Below are positions 17,582 through 25,884 of a stretch of 36,753 nucleotides of DNA, in pieces. The notes beneath the pieces are model-generated. The model worked only from the letters and a program-made list of their open reading frames with translations, was not told the DNA's origin and did no database searches. Positions within the stretch are counted from its first letter, which is position 1, and every line of letters starts with the position of its first letter. Both the position numbers and the translations under genes were made by a program. This DNA comes from an uncultured Bacteroidales bacterium (GTDB lineage: Bacteria; Bacteroidota; Bacteroidia; Bacteroidales; UBA932): contig CAMWUW010000015.1 in the NCBI GenBank assembly GCA_947177525.1, positions 1 through 36,753 of the forward strand. Direction: 5' to 3'.

Positions 17582-20500
17582 TCAGCCTCCTGATTTATTC
17601 TGTTTTATATAGTCCGCCGGAGAGATGCCGTAATGCTTCTTGAAAGAACGGCTGAAATATCCCGGATCGGAAAATCCGACCTTATAGGAAGTCTCTGAAA
17701 CAGAATACTGTCCGCACTTCAGATAATACGTGGCCTTCTCCATCCTGAACTCCTGTATAAGCTCTACAGGCGACTTGCCGGTAAGTCCCTTTATCTTGTT
17801 GTACATGGAGGTCCTGCCCATCCCGACATACATTGCCAGCTGGTCTACTGTCACATCGGCGTCGGCCACATTGTCTTCAAGCCACCTCATGACTTTCTTT
17901 ATGAGCTCCCCGTCCCTGTCTGTTATGACAATCTCTTCCGGAGCAATCTCAATTTTTCCTCCCCTCTTCCCTGACGGCCTGCCGCTATGCTGTTCTGACA
18001 GCATTGAAACAAGAGTCCTTCGCCTTTCGAGAAGATTGTCAATCCTGGCTATAAGCAATTCCATGGCAAAAGGCTTGGCAATATATCCGTCCGCACCGTA
18101 CTTCATGGCCTTAAGGTGGGTATCATCCTCATGCTTGGCGGTAATCATAACAATAGGTATATGACTTGTAGCGAAATCAGCGCGCACATGATTGATAAGC
18201 TCAATTCCGTTCATCTGCGGCATCATAAGGTCAGTGACTATCACATCCGGAATCCAACCTTCGGAAATGACCTGAAGGGCTTCCTTGCCATTTGAAGCAT
18301 CCCGCACCTCATATCTGCTGACAAGACTGTTCCAGATATAAACCTTCATCTCTGCATTGTCCTCAACTACAAGCACCTTCAAAGCTCCGTCAGGGTGAGA
18401 AGGGGCAGACTTGTACTTGCCCAGACCGTAGGACTCATTGCGGTGAATCTCTGCCGGGGCATCTGCAAACTGAACAGAATCACTGCTGAAACGTTCCTTT
18501 CCGACAGGAAGCCTTACAAAGAACTTGGAGCCGCCGTCATTATGTCCCTCAACCCAAATGTCACCTCCGTGTATATCAGCAATCTCCTTGCAGAAAGAAA
18601 GGCCTATGCCGCTGCTCGGCATTCCCCTGAAAGCCTTTGCTGTTCCTTTTGCAAAAGGTTCGAATATCATCTCACGCTTCTGTACCGGCACGCCTATTCC
18701 ATTATCTTTCACCATAATGCGGTAATCGTCTTCACCTTCCCGATAAAGAATGCCGACCTCAATCTTACCTCCGTCAGATGTATATTTGAATGCATTTGAC
18801 AAAAGATTGTATACCAAAGCTTCAATGCGCATAGGATCTCCCCAGACCATAAGAGAGTCAACCGAGCGTACCATACGCATTTCCATCTGCCTTTCGGAAG
18901 ACATGTCCCGGAAGTCATCATACACTCCCTGAACCAGTCTGACAATATCAAACTGACTCACAGTCAGCCTCATCTTGCCTCCCACAATAGTCCTGATGTC
19001 AAGCAGCTGATTGACCAGTGTCATCATCCTCTTGGCATTTTTCTGTACTATCCTCACGCTATAGTCAGAAATTTCACCCGAAGACATTTTCTTGCTTATG
19101 TCATCAATCCCGCCGAGAATAAGAGTCAGAGGAGTCCTCAGTTCATGGGATATATTGGTAAAGAAGCGAGTCTTCACATTGCTCAGGTCCTGCTCAAGAC
19201 GGACATCATTGCGAAGCTTTATCTGCGTAAAAGTCAGTCTTATAAGTGAAACCGCAAGCAGGATTCCGGAAAGAATGTAAAGCACGAGGGCAAAACCGGA
19301 GTTCCAGAAAGAAGGCCTCACCCTTACCGGGACGGTTACGGTCTCCGCCGGAAAGCTGTCCTCAGGATATGATGCAGAAACCTTAAAGACATACTTGCCG
19401 GGCGGAATCCTCGAATATGTTGCACTGCTGCTACCTGTGCCGGATATCCAGTTTTTGTCATATCCTTCAAGCATATAGGAGAAATTCAGTTTGTTCCTTG
19501 TGCTGAAATTGAGCGAAGCGAAGTCAATCCTGAAGAAAGAATAGTCATGAGGAATCACAATTCTGTCAGTAAAAGCCGTCCTGCGTCCATCTATGCTAAG
19601 CCCCGACAAAGTGAGCCTGCTGTCTTTCTGCACATGTCCGAAATCATCAGGATCAAACAAAAGGACATTGTCAAGAGTTCCGAATGCAAGCATGCCTTCT
19701 CCTGCAGGAGAGCACGCAGCCTCGCTGTATGCAACATGGGCCACACCGTCATATTTGGTGTAATTGATCACAGTCCCGGAAACAGGGTCATATTTTGACA
19801 GTCCCCTCTCCGTCGCAATCCATATCATGCCTGAAGAATCGTCTATGGCCGAATGCACAATATTGCTGGAAAGTCCGTCTGCAGTGCTTATCACATCGAA
19901 GCGCGGAATCCCGTCCTCAAAACAAAGACGGTTCAGACCTCCTCCGAATGTACAGAGCCAAGTATCGCCTCTGCGGTCTGTGAATATATATATCACGTCA
20001 TTATTGCCGAGAGAACGTATGTCACCTGGGATTTTTTTGACAGTGTGAAACTGTGTAAGTTCAGGTGTTTCAACCGGTTCAAACCAGATCAACCCGCCTA
20101 CGGCCGCAACAAGCATCTTACCGTCCGGCATGCAGTGCAGATATCTGACCCTCTCTCCTGTCTCATCCGGATAATCAGGGAAATTGCTGTCCACCGTTAT
20201 GAACTCGTCACAGTCAGGATCCGGCAGCATTGACAAAGCACCTCCGTATGTTCCTACCCAGATTCTTCCGTCCATATCCTGAGCTACGGAATAAATATTG
20301 TCCGAGCTTATTGAACCAGGGGAAGAATCCGCCGTGAAATGCTTCCACCTGAAACCGTTCCCGTCAGGAGTCATCCTATAAAGTCCGTCACCTTTTGTGC
20401 CCAGCCAAATATTTCCGCAGGAATCTTCAAAAATAGAATATATCACGCCGATGTCCCCGCTCACGGCATCAGGGAAATGCCTGCAGCTGCGCATGTCCGG

Positions 20501-21892
20501 ACTGTACATATAAAGTTCCCTGCTTTTTGCCGCCACCCACAGATTCCCGTTCCTGTCACGTAACATGGCCCTGATCTCAGACGAGGACATGCTGTCCTTG
20601 GAGCGCGTGGGAGGCACCAGAGTCCTGCATTTCGGACTTACCACAGTAACCCTCTCAAGCCCACGCCCGACGGTCGACATCCACAGGACACCGGAACTGT
20701 CGATATGATAGCATGGCACACCGTTCATGAAACGGCAGCCGTCCGCCCTCTTCACATTGTCCAAAGGAACTATCTCATCCGAATCACGGTCATAATATCC
20801 GAAGCCCCAGTTGTTCATCTTTATCCACAGAAGCCCGTCATGATTACGTACAGTTGCAAGAGTATCAGAATAATACGACATGACATTCCTTTCGTGTTCA
20901 TAATGCCTGAAGCTGTCCTTATCTTCATTGTATGACCATATTCCCGTACGGTCTGTCGCAATCCACAACAATCCTTCCGGATCAGGAAAGAGATACCGCA
21001 CACGGCCCATGTCATGCCTGTGCATCACAACAGACAGGTCGGCCGGATCAATTGTTGCGACAGCATTGCTGCTGAACCCCACCGAAAGTCGGTTCCTGTC
21101 CAGAATCATTGCCGTGGCACGGCCTGCACCCAATGATGCAAGATCCGTCCTCACCTGCTCTCTCGTCTCCATGTCCACAGTAAGGAGGCAATCGGATGAC
21201 AGAAAATGCAATTTGTGGCCGTATTCCGCAAAAGCAGCCACATCTGAAATCCTTGAGAGAAGACAGGACTCATCTTCTTTTATAAGAGCTATCCCCGTTT
21301 CAGACACGGCATATACAGAACCTGCAGAATCTTCATAAATATGGCTCACAGCCTTCCCGACATTATGTCCGGAAGAGAAAGACACGGCAGACAGGTCCGG
21401 AGATATTTTCATGAGTCCGTAGCCGGAAAATGACACCCATACATCGCCTCCGGGAGAGCAATGCACATTCACAGCCTTCGGACTGCCCCAAGGAAAGCCG
21501 TCAAGTCCGGAAGGGATGGCCACAAAATCACCCGTATCCACATCAAAGCGGTACAGATGATAATCATAGGTCATGAGCCACAGATAGCCGGAAGCATCCT
21601 CACGGACAGACAAGATCCTGTTATGCGACAAATTCGAATAATCTCCGGGCAGCATCGTATAGTTGACAAAACTGTTGCCGTCAAAGCGGCTCAGTCCGTA
21701 CCATGTGCACAGCCACAAATATCCCCTCCTGTCCTGATGAATATCGCATATTGAATTGTGAGGAAGACCGTCATCCGCAGAATAATGCTCAAAAATGAAA
21801 TCAAGCGGTTCCGCCAATGCATCGCCGGCAAGAAGTACTCCCCCTGAGAGAATGAGCGATGCCGAAATTTTCTTTAATATTCCTGAACTCAT
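17582..21892 (-). CDS. hybrid two-component system (HTCS) sensor kinase/AraC regulator of the pectin PUL
   Basis: 1436 residues. A signal peptide is followed by a periplasmic sensor of two Reg_prop beta-propellers (repeats such as DGLPHNSICDIHQDRRGYLWL, GNLWVAAK, GNIWLGTKGDGLYRM, GRIWVGTYGGAL) and a Y_Y_Y domain. A transmembrane helix lies near 864-888. Cytoplasmic modules follow: HisKA with FFTNISHELRTPL (His916), HATPase_c with NLLSNAFKYTSDGG and GIGLSFCKEIADIHGG, a receiver with VTDLMMPQMNG (phospho-acceptor Asp1221), and a C-terminal AraC-type HTH ending VGFSDPGYFSRSFKKHYGISPADY. HTCS proteins bind a released oligosaccharide in the periplasm and activate their PUL. Here the gene sits inside the operon, between CE12-CE8 and GH105-PL1, which implies positive autoregulation. 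Confidence 0.96.
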   Translation of the reverse strand: MSSGILKKISASLILSGGVLLAGDALAEPLDFIFEHYSADDGLPHNSICDIHQDRRGYLWLCTWYGLSRFDGNSFVNYTMLPGDYSNLSHNRILSVREDASGYLWLMTYDYHLYRFDVDTGDFVAIPSGLDGFPWGSPKAVNVHCSPGGDVWVSFSGYGLMKISPDLSAVSFSSGHNVGKAVSHIYEDSAGSVYAVSETGIALIKEDESCLLSRISDVAAFAEYGHKLHFLSSDCLLTVDMETREQVRTDLASLGAGRATAMILDRNRLSVGFSSNAVATIDPADLSVVMHRHDMGRVRYLFPDPEGLLWIATDRTGIWSYNEDKDSFRHYEHERNVMSYYSDTLATVRNHDGLLWIKMNNWGFGYYDRDSDEIVPLDNVKRADGCRFMNGVPCYHIDSSGVLWMSTVGRGLERVTVVSPKCRTLVPPTRSKDSMSSSEIRAMLRDRNGNLWVAAKSRELYMYSPDMRSCRHFPDAVSGDIGVIYSIFEDSCGNIWLGTKGDGLYRMTPDGNGFRWKHFTADSSPGSISSDNIYSVAQDMDGRIWVGTYGGALSMLPDPDCDEFITVDSNFPDYPDETGERVRYLHCMPDGKMLVAAVGGLIWFEPVETPELTQFHTVKKIPGDIRSLGNNDVIYIFTDRRGDTWLCTFGGGLNRLCFEDGIPRFDVISTADGLSSNIVHSAIDDSSGMIWIATERGLSKYDPVSGTVINYTKYDGVAHVAYSEAACSPAGEGMLAFGTLDNVLLFDPDDFGHVQKDSRLTLSGLSIDGRRTAFTDRIVIPHDYSFFRIDFASLNFSTRNKLNFSYMLEGYDKNWISGTGSSSATYSRIPPGKYVFKVSASYPEDSFPAETVTVPVRVRPSFWNSGFALVLYILSGILLAVSLIRLTFTQIKLRNDVRLEQDLSNVKTRFFTNISHELRTPLTLILGGIDDISKKMSSGEISDYSVRIVQKNAKRMMTLVNQLLDIRTIVGGKMRLTVSQFDIVRLVQGVYDDFRDMSSERQMEMRMVRSVDSLMVWGDPMRIEALVYNLLSNAFKYTSDGGKIEVGILYREGEDDYRIMVKDNGIGVPVQKREMIFEPFAKGTAKAFRGMPSSGIGLSFCKEIADIHGGDIWVEGHNDGGSKFFVRLPVGKERFSSDSVQFADAPAEIHRNESYGLGKYKSAPSHPDGALKVLVVEDNAEMKVYIWNSLVSRYEVRDASNGKEALQVISEGWIPDVIVTDLMMPQMNGIELINHVRADFATSHIPIVMITAKHEDDTHLKAMKYGADGYIAKPFAMELLIARIDNLLERRRTLVSMLSEQHSGRPSGKRGGKIEIAPEEIVITDRDGELIKKVMRWLEDNVADADVTVDQLAMYVGMGRTSMYNKIKGLTGKSPVELIQEFRMEKATYYLKCGQYSVSETSYKVGFSDPGYFSRSFKKHYGISPADYIKQNKSGG

Positions 21893-21927
21893 AACAAAAC
21901 CCTAAACGGCTATAATCTGTAAAGTTA

Positions 21928-23634
21928 CTAAAAAACCTTAAAGAACCATTCCGTCTGCACAAGGTTTCCGTGCTTGTCTGTCTCAGCACCGCATCTAAGG
22001 ACATTTTCAGGCGTATATCTTTTCAAATCAGAAGGTTTCAGGAAATGCGCCCACTTGACACGCTCCTTTTTGCCGACTGCGCCTGCCCCCGTATTTCCAT
22101 ACTCGGCGTAAAACACAGTCTTCTCCGAATATGGCTTGTTCCAGTTGTGCCATCCTTCCTTGCGTATATGGTCAGAAAGCTCGCAGCAGATGAAAACGGT
22201 TTTGGCAAAAGGTCTCCATGGACGGCCAAGCCAGACACCGTCCACTCCAGGCGTATGCACAAGACGGCAATTGTGGAACACATAACCGAACTCCTCACCT
22301 TCAGGAGTGGAGGCAGCTGTTATATAACTGTTTTTCTTGCTTACTATTGTGCAGTCCTCGAACCAGCAGGTCGATGCACCGAATATGAAATCTGTAGTTC
22401 CTTCTATCAGGCAACCGCGGAAATACTGTTTCTGATGCTTTCCGTATGTGTATATAGTATCCTGGTTGGCAAGAAAGAGGCAGTTTATGAATGCCACCCT
22501 GTCTGCATCTACAGTAACCGCGCATGCCTGTCCGATATCCGGTCCCTCTCCGGCAGAATTTTCAATTGTAAGATTCTCGGCAAGAAAGTCATCTGCGTAT
22601 ACAAATAAAGACGAAGTGGCGGAAGTTCCCATTTCGTGGCCTGTGACATCTTTTTTCTTTGCATAGTCACTCCAAGTGACAACGGTTCCGCAGGCAGACT
22701 GCCCTATCAGATGAAGCCTCTGCTTGCAAGGAGGGACAACAACCTTCTCCTCATACCTTCCGTCCTTTATATATATGGTAATCCCACCATGCCTGCAATA
22801 GTCAGGAGCGGCATTGACTGCATCCTGGACAGTAAAAAAATCACCGCTTCCGTCTTTTGCAACCACAAAATCATATTCGACGACATGAGAGGCCAATACA
22901 GGCACTGCCTTGACTATTTCCGGCAAAAGAAGTTCAACAAGTTTCCTTGCTCCGGCTGCATTTGTATGCGTATTGTCACAAAGACCGTCCGGATGTCTTG
23001 GATTAGTGCCCTTTTCAACCCACATATAATACTTCCTTGACGGAACATCACCGATTCCGGACAGCCACGCCTGGGTCACGGAATTTGCATCAATAAAAGG
23101 TATTCCGTATTCCCTGGCAACCTGTTCCGCTGCCGCCGGATAATCCCCGTGGCAAGCAGTCTTCAATTTCCCTTCACCGTCGAACCACCTCCTCGAAACA
23201 GGGGTAAACAGCACAGGGTGAGCACCCTTATCCAAAGCAAATTCCACAAAGACACGCAGATTGTCCATATATGCACCGAAAGGAGCAGCATATCTCGTCG
23301 TGTCAGATTCCTTGGAATCATTATGCCCGAACTGTATGAAAAGCCAGTCTCCGGCATTCAGGTCGGACTTCACCCTGTCCCACAATCCGAGAGTACGGAA
23401 ACTTTTTGTACTGCGCCCGTTCTGTGCGTAATTGACAACGGTGACATTTGTATCGAGATGAGACTTCAGCCTCTGGCCCCAGCCTCTTTCCGGGTTTTCA
23501 TACGAAAGTTCCTTGTCCGCCATAGTGGAATCCCCCATAAGACGGAGCACAATCTTGTCCTGCGCATAAGAAACAGCTGAGAGAAGCAGGGCAGCTGCGG
23601 CAACAGCAGTCATTTTCTTCATAACGATTCCCAT
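21928..23634 (-). CDS. CE12 SGNH acetylesterase fused to CE8 pectin methylesterase
   Basis: 568 residues with a Sec signal (SAVSYAQ) and no lipobox, so probably periplasmic. Residues of about 28-245 form an SGNH hydrolase like rhamnogalacturonan acetylesterases: GDS with Ser36, the Gly/Asn blocks NGRSTKSF and QFGHNDS, and Asp/His in DNTHTNAAG. Residues of about 253-568 form a CE8 beta-helix: FVVAKDGSGDFFTVQDAV, GQACAVTVDADRVAFINC, NQDTIYTYGKHQ, GTTDFIFGAS with the catalytic Asp, and LGRPWRPFAK with the binding Arg. It should remove acetyl and methyl esters so lyases and GH28 can act. The ATG overlaps the GH28 stop by one base (TGATG). An alternative ATG at 23622 has GGGA upstream and gives a more typical signal peptide. 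Confidence 0.9.
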   Translation of the reverse strand: MGIVMKKMTAVAAAALLLSAVSYAQDKIVLRLMGDSTMADKELSYENPERGWGQRLKSHLDTNVTVVNYAQNGRSTKSFRTLGLWDRVKSDLNAGDWLFIQFGHNDSKESDTTRYAAPFGAYMDNLRVFVEFALDKGAHPVLFTPVSRRWFDGEGKLKTACHGDYPAAAEQVAREYGIPFIDANSVTQAWLSGIGDVPSRKYYMWVEKGTNPRHPDGLCDNTHTNAAGARKLVELLLPEIVKAVPVLASHVVEYDFVVAKDGSGDFFTVQDAVNAAPDYCRHGGITIYIKDGRYEEKVVVPPCKQRLHLIGQSACGTVVTWSDYAKKKDVTGHEMGTSATSSLFVYADDFLAENLTIENSAGEGPDIGQACAVTVDADRVAFINCLFLANQDTIYTYGKHQKQYFRGCLIEGTTDFIFGASTCWFEDCTIVSKKNSYITAASTPEGEEFGYVFHNCRLVHTPGVDGVWLGRPWRPFAKTVFICCELSDHIRKEGWHNWNKPYSEKTVFYAEYGNTGAGAVGKKERVKWAHFLKPSDLKRYTPENVLRCGAETDKHGNLVQTEWFFKVF

Positions 23635-25244
23635 CAGTCAATAACAACATTGTCAGAATTATGGCGATATACATCAGGGGAAGGCCCCGATGCATCGCGG
23701 CAGCCAGTCATGCGTACACTGCGGCAATTGGCAAGGACATATCCGGGACCTTCAGACTGGCGGACCTCCACATTCCTGAGCAGGATTCCGGAAGAATAAC
23801 GCAATTCTGCCCCGAGTCCGGAAACAAGCACACAGTCCTCCACTCTTATATTTTCAATATTCTTTTCCGGTATTCCGTTGAAATACATTGCCCTTGAGGC
23901 ACCGCTGCACACAATGCCGCTGATGTATATGTCCTTGAACTGCGGTGTTGTCTCATCAACCGGAACATACTCCACATCATACGGGCTCCTGCCGTCTGCA
24001 GCAGCCTCCAATGCGGATTTCCCGCCATAATGCAAATCAAACAGCAACGGCTCCGCAGGTATATCCATCATGACAATGTCACTGATGTATATATTCTCGA
24101 CCACGCCTCCCCGGCCCCTGCAGCTCTTGAATCTCAGGCCGACATCCGTCCCGAGAAAGCGGCAGTCCGAAACTCTTACATTGGCCACGCCCCCGGACAT
24201 CTCGCTTCCCACTACAAAGCCTCCGTGCCCATGGAAAACGATACAGTTGTCCACAATCAGATTCCGGCAAGGCCTTGCCCTCCTGCGTCCGTCCTCATCT
24301 TTGCCTGATTTCACGCATATTGCGTCATCACCCACATCGAAGCTCGAATTTATTACCAGGACATTTTCGCATGAGTCCACGTCAAGACCGTCCCCGTTCT
24401 GTGAATACCAGGGATTGCGCACTGTAATATTATTTATTATCACATTGCGGCACATCAGCGGATGAATGTTCCAGCATGGAGAATTCTGGAAGAGACAGTC
24501 TTCAAGAAGCACATTCTCGCATTCCCTGAGACCGACAAGAACCGGCCTGAGATATGTCTTTACCGAATTCCAATCCTCCTCTGTCACAAGTCCCTGCGGC
24601 ACATTGAATGCATCGCTTACGGCAGAGCCTCTGAAAGAGCTTGAATCCGGATACCAGATATCACCCTTTGCATTGGTAAATCCTCCTCCGGCAAGCAGTT
24701 TTTTCCATTGTGACGGAGCCATCTTGGACTTTTTGACCTGACGCCATGAATCACCGTTCCCGTCAACAGTACCGCCTCCTGTAATTGCAATATTTTTGGC
24801 ACCGTATGCATTTATAGGTGCAAGACAACGCCTTGTATCCAGTCCCTCAAAAACAGTTTCCTCGATAGGATACAGTTCCCTGTCATCGGAAAACAACAAC
24901 ACGGCATCAGGCTTTATGTGCAGTTCAATATTGTCCTTCAGCGTCACGGGACCGGTCAGCCAGACACCGGCCGGAACAACCAGACGGCCGCCCCCGTTTG
25001 CGCAAAGTGCATCAATGGCCTCGGCAAAAGCCCTGCTGTTCAGCGTGACTCCGTCACCGATGCCTCCGAAATCCCTTATGTCCACCTCTCTTGCAGGAAT
25101 CACCGGACGGCTGACTCTTGCCATCTCAAAAGGAAGGTCCTTGTAAAGATATTCAAACTCGTAGTCTGAGCATCCTGCACAAAAGGCTGAGCATATTGCA
25201 AGCAGCAATGCAGGACGTAAAAGTTTAGTGTAATGTGCGGTCAT
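23634..25244 (-). CDS. GH28 polygalacturonase, lipoprotein, first gene of the pectin PUL
   Basis: 536 residues from the ATG at 25244. The signal peptide ends in AFCAGC (Cys25) followed by SDYEFE, so it is probably a lipoprotein. GH28 motifs are all present: PWYSQNGDGLDVDSC (acidic residue of the NTDG motif), VGDDAICVKSG (the DD pair), GHGGFVVGSE (GHG), and RFKSCRGRGG (RxK). The enzyme hydrolyses alpha-1,4-galacturonan; endo versus exo action is not determined here. The frame is open to a TTG at 25271, but that codon lies inside the -7 promoter element, so the ATG is preferred. Its stop overlaps the CE12-CE8 start by one base, which supports translational coupling. Confidence 0.93.
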   Translation of the reverse strand: MTAHYTKLLRPALLLAICSAFCAGCSDYEFEYLYKDLPFEMARVSRPVIPAREVDIRDFGGIGDGVTLNSRAFAEAIDALCANGGGRLVVPAGVWLTGPVTLKDNIELHIKPDAVLLFSDDRELYPIEETVFEGLDTRRCLAPINAYGAKNIAITGGGTVDGNGDSWRQVKKSKMAPSQWKKLLAGGGFTNAKGDIWYPDSSSFRGSAVSDAFNVPQGLVTEEDWNSVKTYLRPVLVGLRECENVLLEDCLFQNSPCWNIHPLMCRNVIINNITVRNPWYSQNGDGLDVDSCENVLVINSSFDVGDDAICVKSGKDEDGRRRARPCRNLIVDNCIVFHGHGGFVVGSEMSGGVANVRVSDCRFLGTDVGLRFKSCRGRGGVVENIYISDIVMMDIPAEPLLFDLHYGGKSALEAAADGRSPYDVEYVPVDETTPQFKDIYISGIVCSGASRAMYFNGIPEKNIENIRVEDCVLVSGLGAELRYSSGILLRNVEVRQSEGPGYVLANCRSVRMTGCRDASGPSPDVYRHNSDNVVID

Positions 25245-25268
25245 GTATGAAGCCTTTATTCTCTGGTG

Positions 25269-25276
25269 CAAAATTA
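25269..25276 (-). promoter_or_regulatory. -7 promoter element of the pectin PUL operon
   Basis: The - strand reads TAATTTTG, a perfect TAnnTTTG match, 24 bases upstream of the GH28 ATG. It is the only clear consensus promoter found for the whole - strand PUL. No TTTG-type -33 box is seen at the usual spacing, consistent with an activator-dependent promoter. Confidence 0.65.
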
Positions 25277-25288
25277 GTCAAGAGATTA

Positions 25289-25325
25289 TGCACAGGCTGT
25301 GATTTTTTGCCGCAAAAAAGTGATT
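25289..25325 (-). promoter_or_regulatory. Candidate HTCS operator upstream of GH28
   Basis: Read on the + strand, this stretch holds CACAGGC-TG-TGATTTT, also found in gapped form upstream of susC at 13243-13260. GTGATT occurs twice, at 25299-25304 and 25320-25325, exactly 21 bp apart. Two helical turns is a spacing expected for paired AraC-type half-sites. Between them lies the palindrome TTTTTTGC-C-GCAAAAAA (25303-25319). The region begins 12 bases upstream of the -7 element. Binding by the HTCS is inference. Confidence 0.45.
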
Positions 25326-25362
25326 AATCTTCAGAACAGTCCTCCAATGTGCCAAAACGGCA

Positions 25363-25884
25363 TTATTCTTCCTCCCAATCCTCTGACTTGCCGAACTCTC
25401 TGCCGGCAAAAAGTTCGGCAAGCCCGGAAATCTGCCTGAGGCGGAGCAGCTCGTCTTTTGACATGCCGATATTGCGGAGAATCCACGCGTCCGACATGCC
25501 TGACTTAGTAAGTTCCGACACAATGCTGCTCATAAGCTCAACGGAATGCGTGCCGCGTGCCCTGTTGTGGCGTATAGTGGACACCATGCGTCCCGCCACA
25601 TCCTTGTCAATGACAGTAATCGGCAAAAGTCCGTTTTCACGCCGATATACCCTCTCAGACGTCTTCATTACCATATATCTGTGATATCCGTCCACGATTT
25701 CATATTCGTCGCGGTCCGCAACATAATAGCACACACATGGCATAGTGTACCCGTCCTCCCATATTGAAAGCTCAAGCAGCTTCATCTCAGGAGGGGCCAC
25801 CACATTGGGATTGTAGTTGTTGGCCGCCACTTTTTCCACTGGAACGGCCATGACATTGTACACCGGGCTTTTAAATTTTTCCAT
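25363..25884 (-). CDS. ibrB: IbrB-like ParB N-terminal domain protein
   Basis: About 173 residues. It has a ParB/sulfiredoxin-like N-terminal domain: VEKVAANNYNPNVV, then IWEDGYTMPCVCYYV and EYEIVDGYHRYMVMK, where DGYHR corresponds to the ParB box with conserved Gly and Arg. The C-terminal half is helical (MSDAWILRNIGMSKDELLRLRQISGLAELF), resembling the helix-turn-helix part of ParB. In Escherichia coli, IbrB and IbrA act together in expression of immunoglobulin-binding eib genes; the Bacteroidota role is unknown. The frame opens with GTG at 25887, but ATG at 25884 is the likelier start. It overlaps the end of the IbrA-like gene by 14 bases. No terminal partner follows; the PUL promoter begins within 90 bases. 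Confidence 0.8.
   Translation of the reverse strand: MEKFKSPVYNVMAVPVEKVAANNYNPNVVAPPEMKLLELSIWEDGYTMPCVCYYVADRDEYEIVDGYHRYMVMKTSERVYRRENGLLPITVIDKDVAGRMVSTIRHNRARGTHSVELMSSIVSELTKSGMSDAWILRNIGMSKDELLRLRQISGLAELFAGREFGKSEDWEEE

Noticed and set aside
21970..22608. 212-codon open frame on the + strand
   Set aside because: It lies wholly antisense to the CE8 domain, whose motifs are unmistakable, and its product has no recognisable domain or signal peptide.
25303..25319. TTTTTTGC-C-GCAAAAAA palindrome as a terminator of the ParB-like gene
   Set aside because: The arms leave no room for an RNA loop without melting GC pairs, and it sits inside the upstream region of the PUL promoter. A regulatory reading fits better.
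25350..25362. TGCC-AAAACG-GCA hairpin right after the ParB-like stop
   Set aside because: The stem is only three or four base pairs and lacks a T-tract; too weak to call a terminator.
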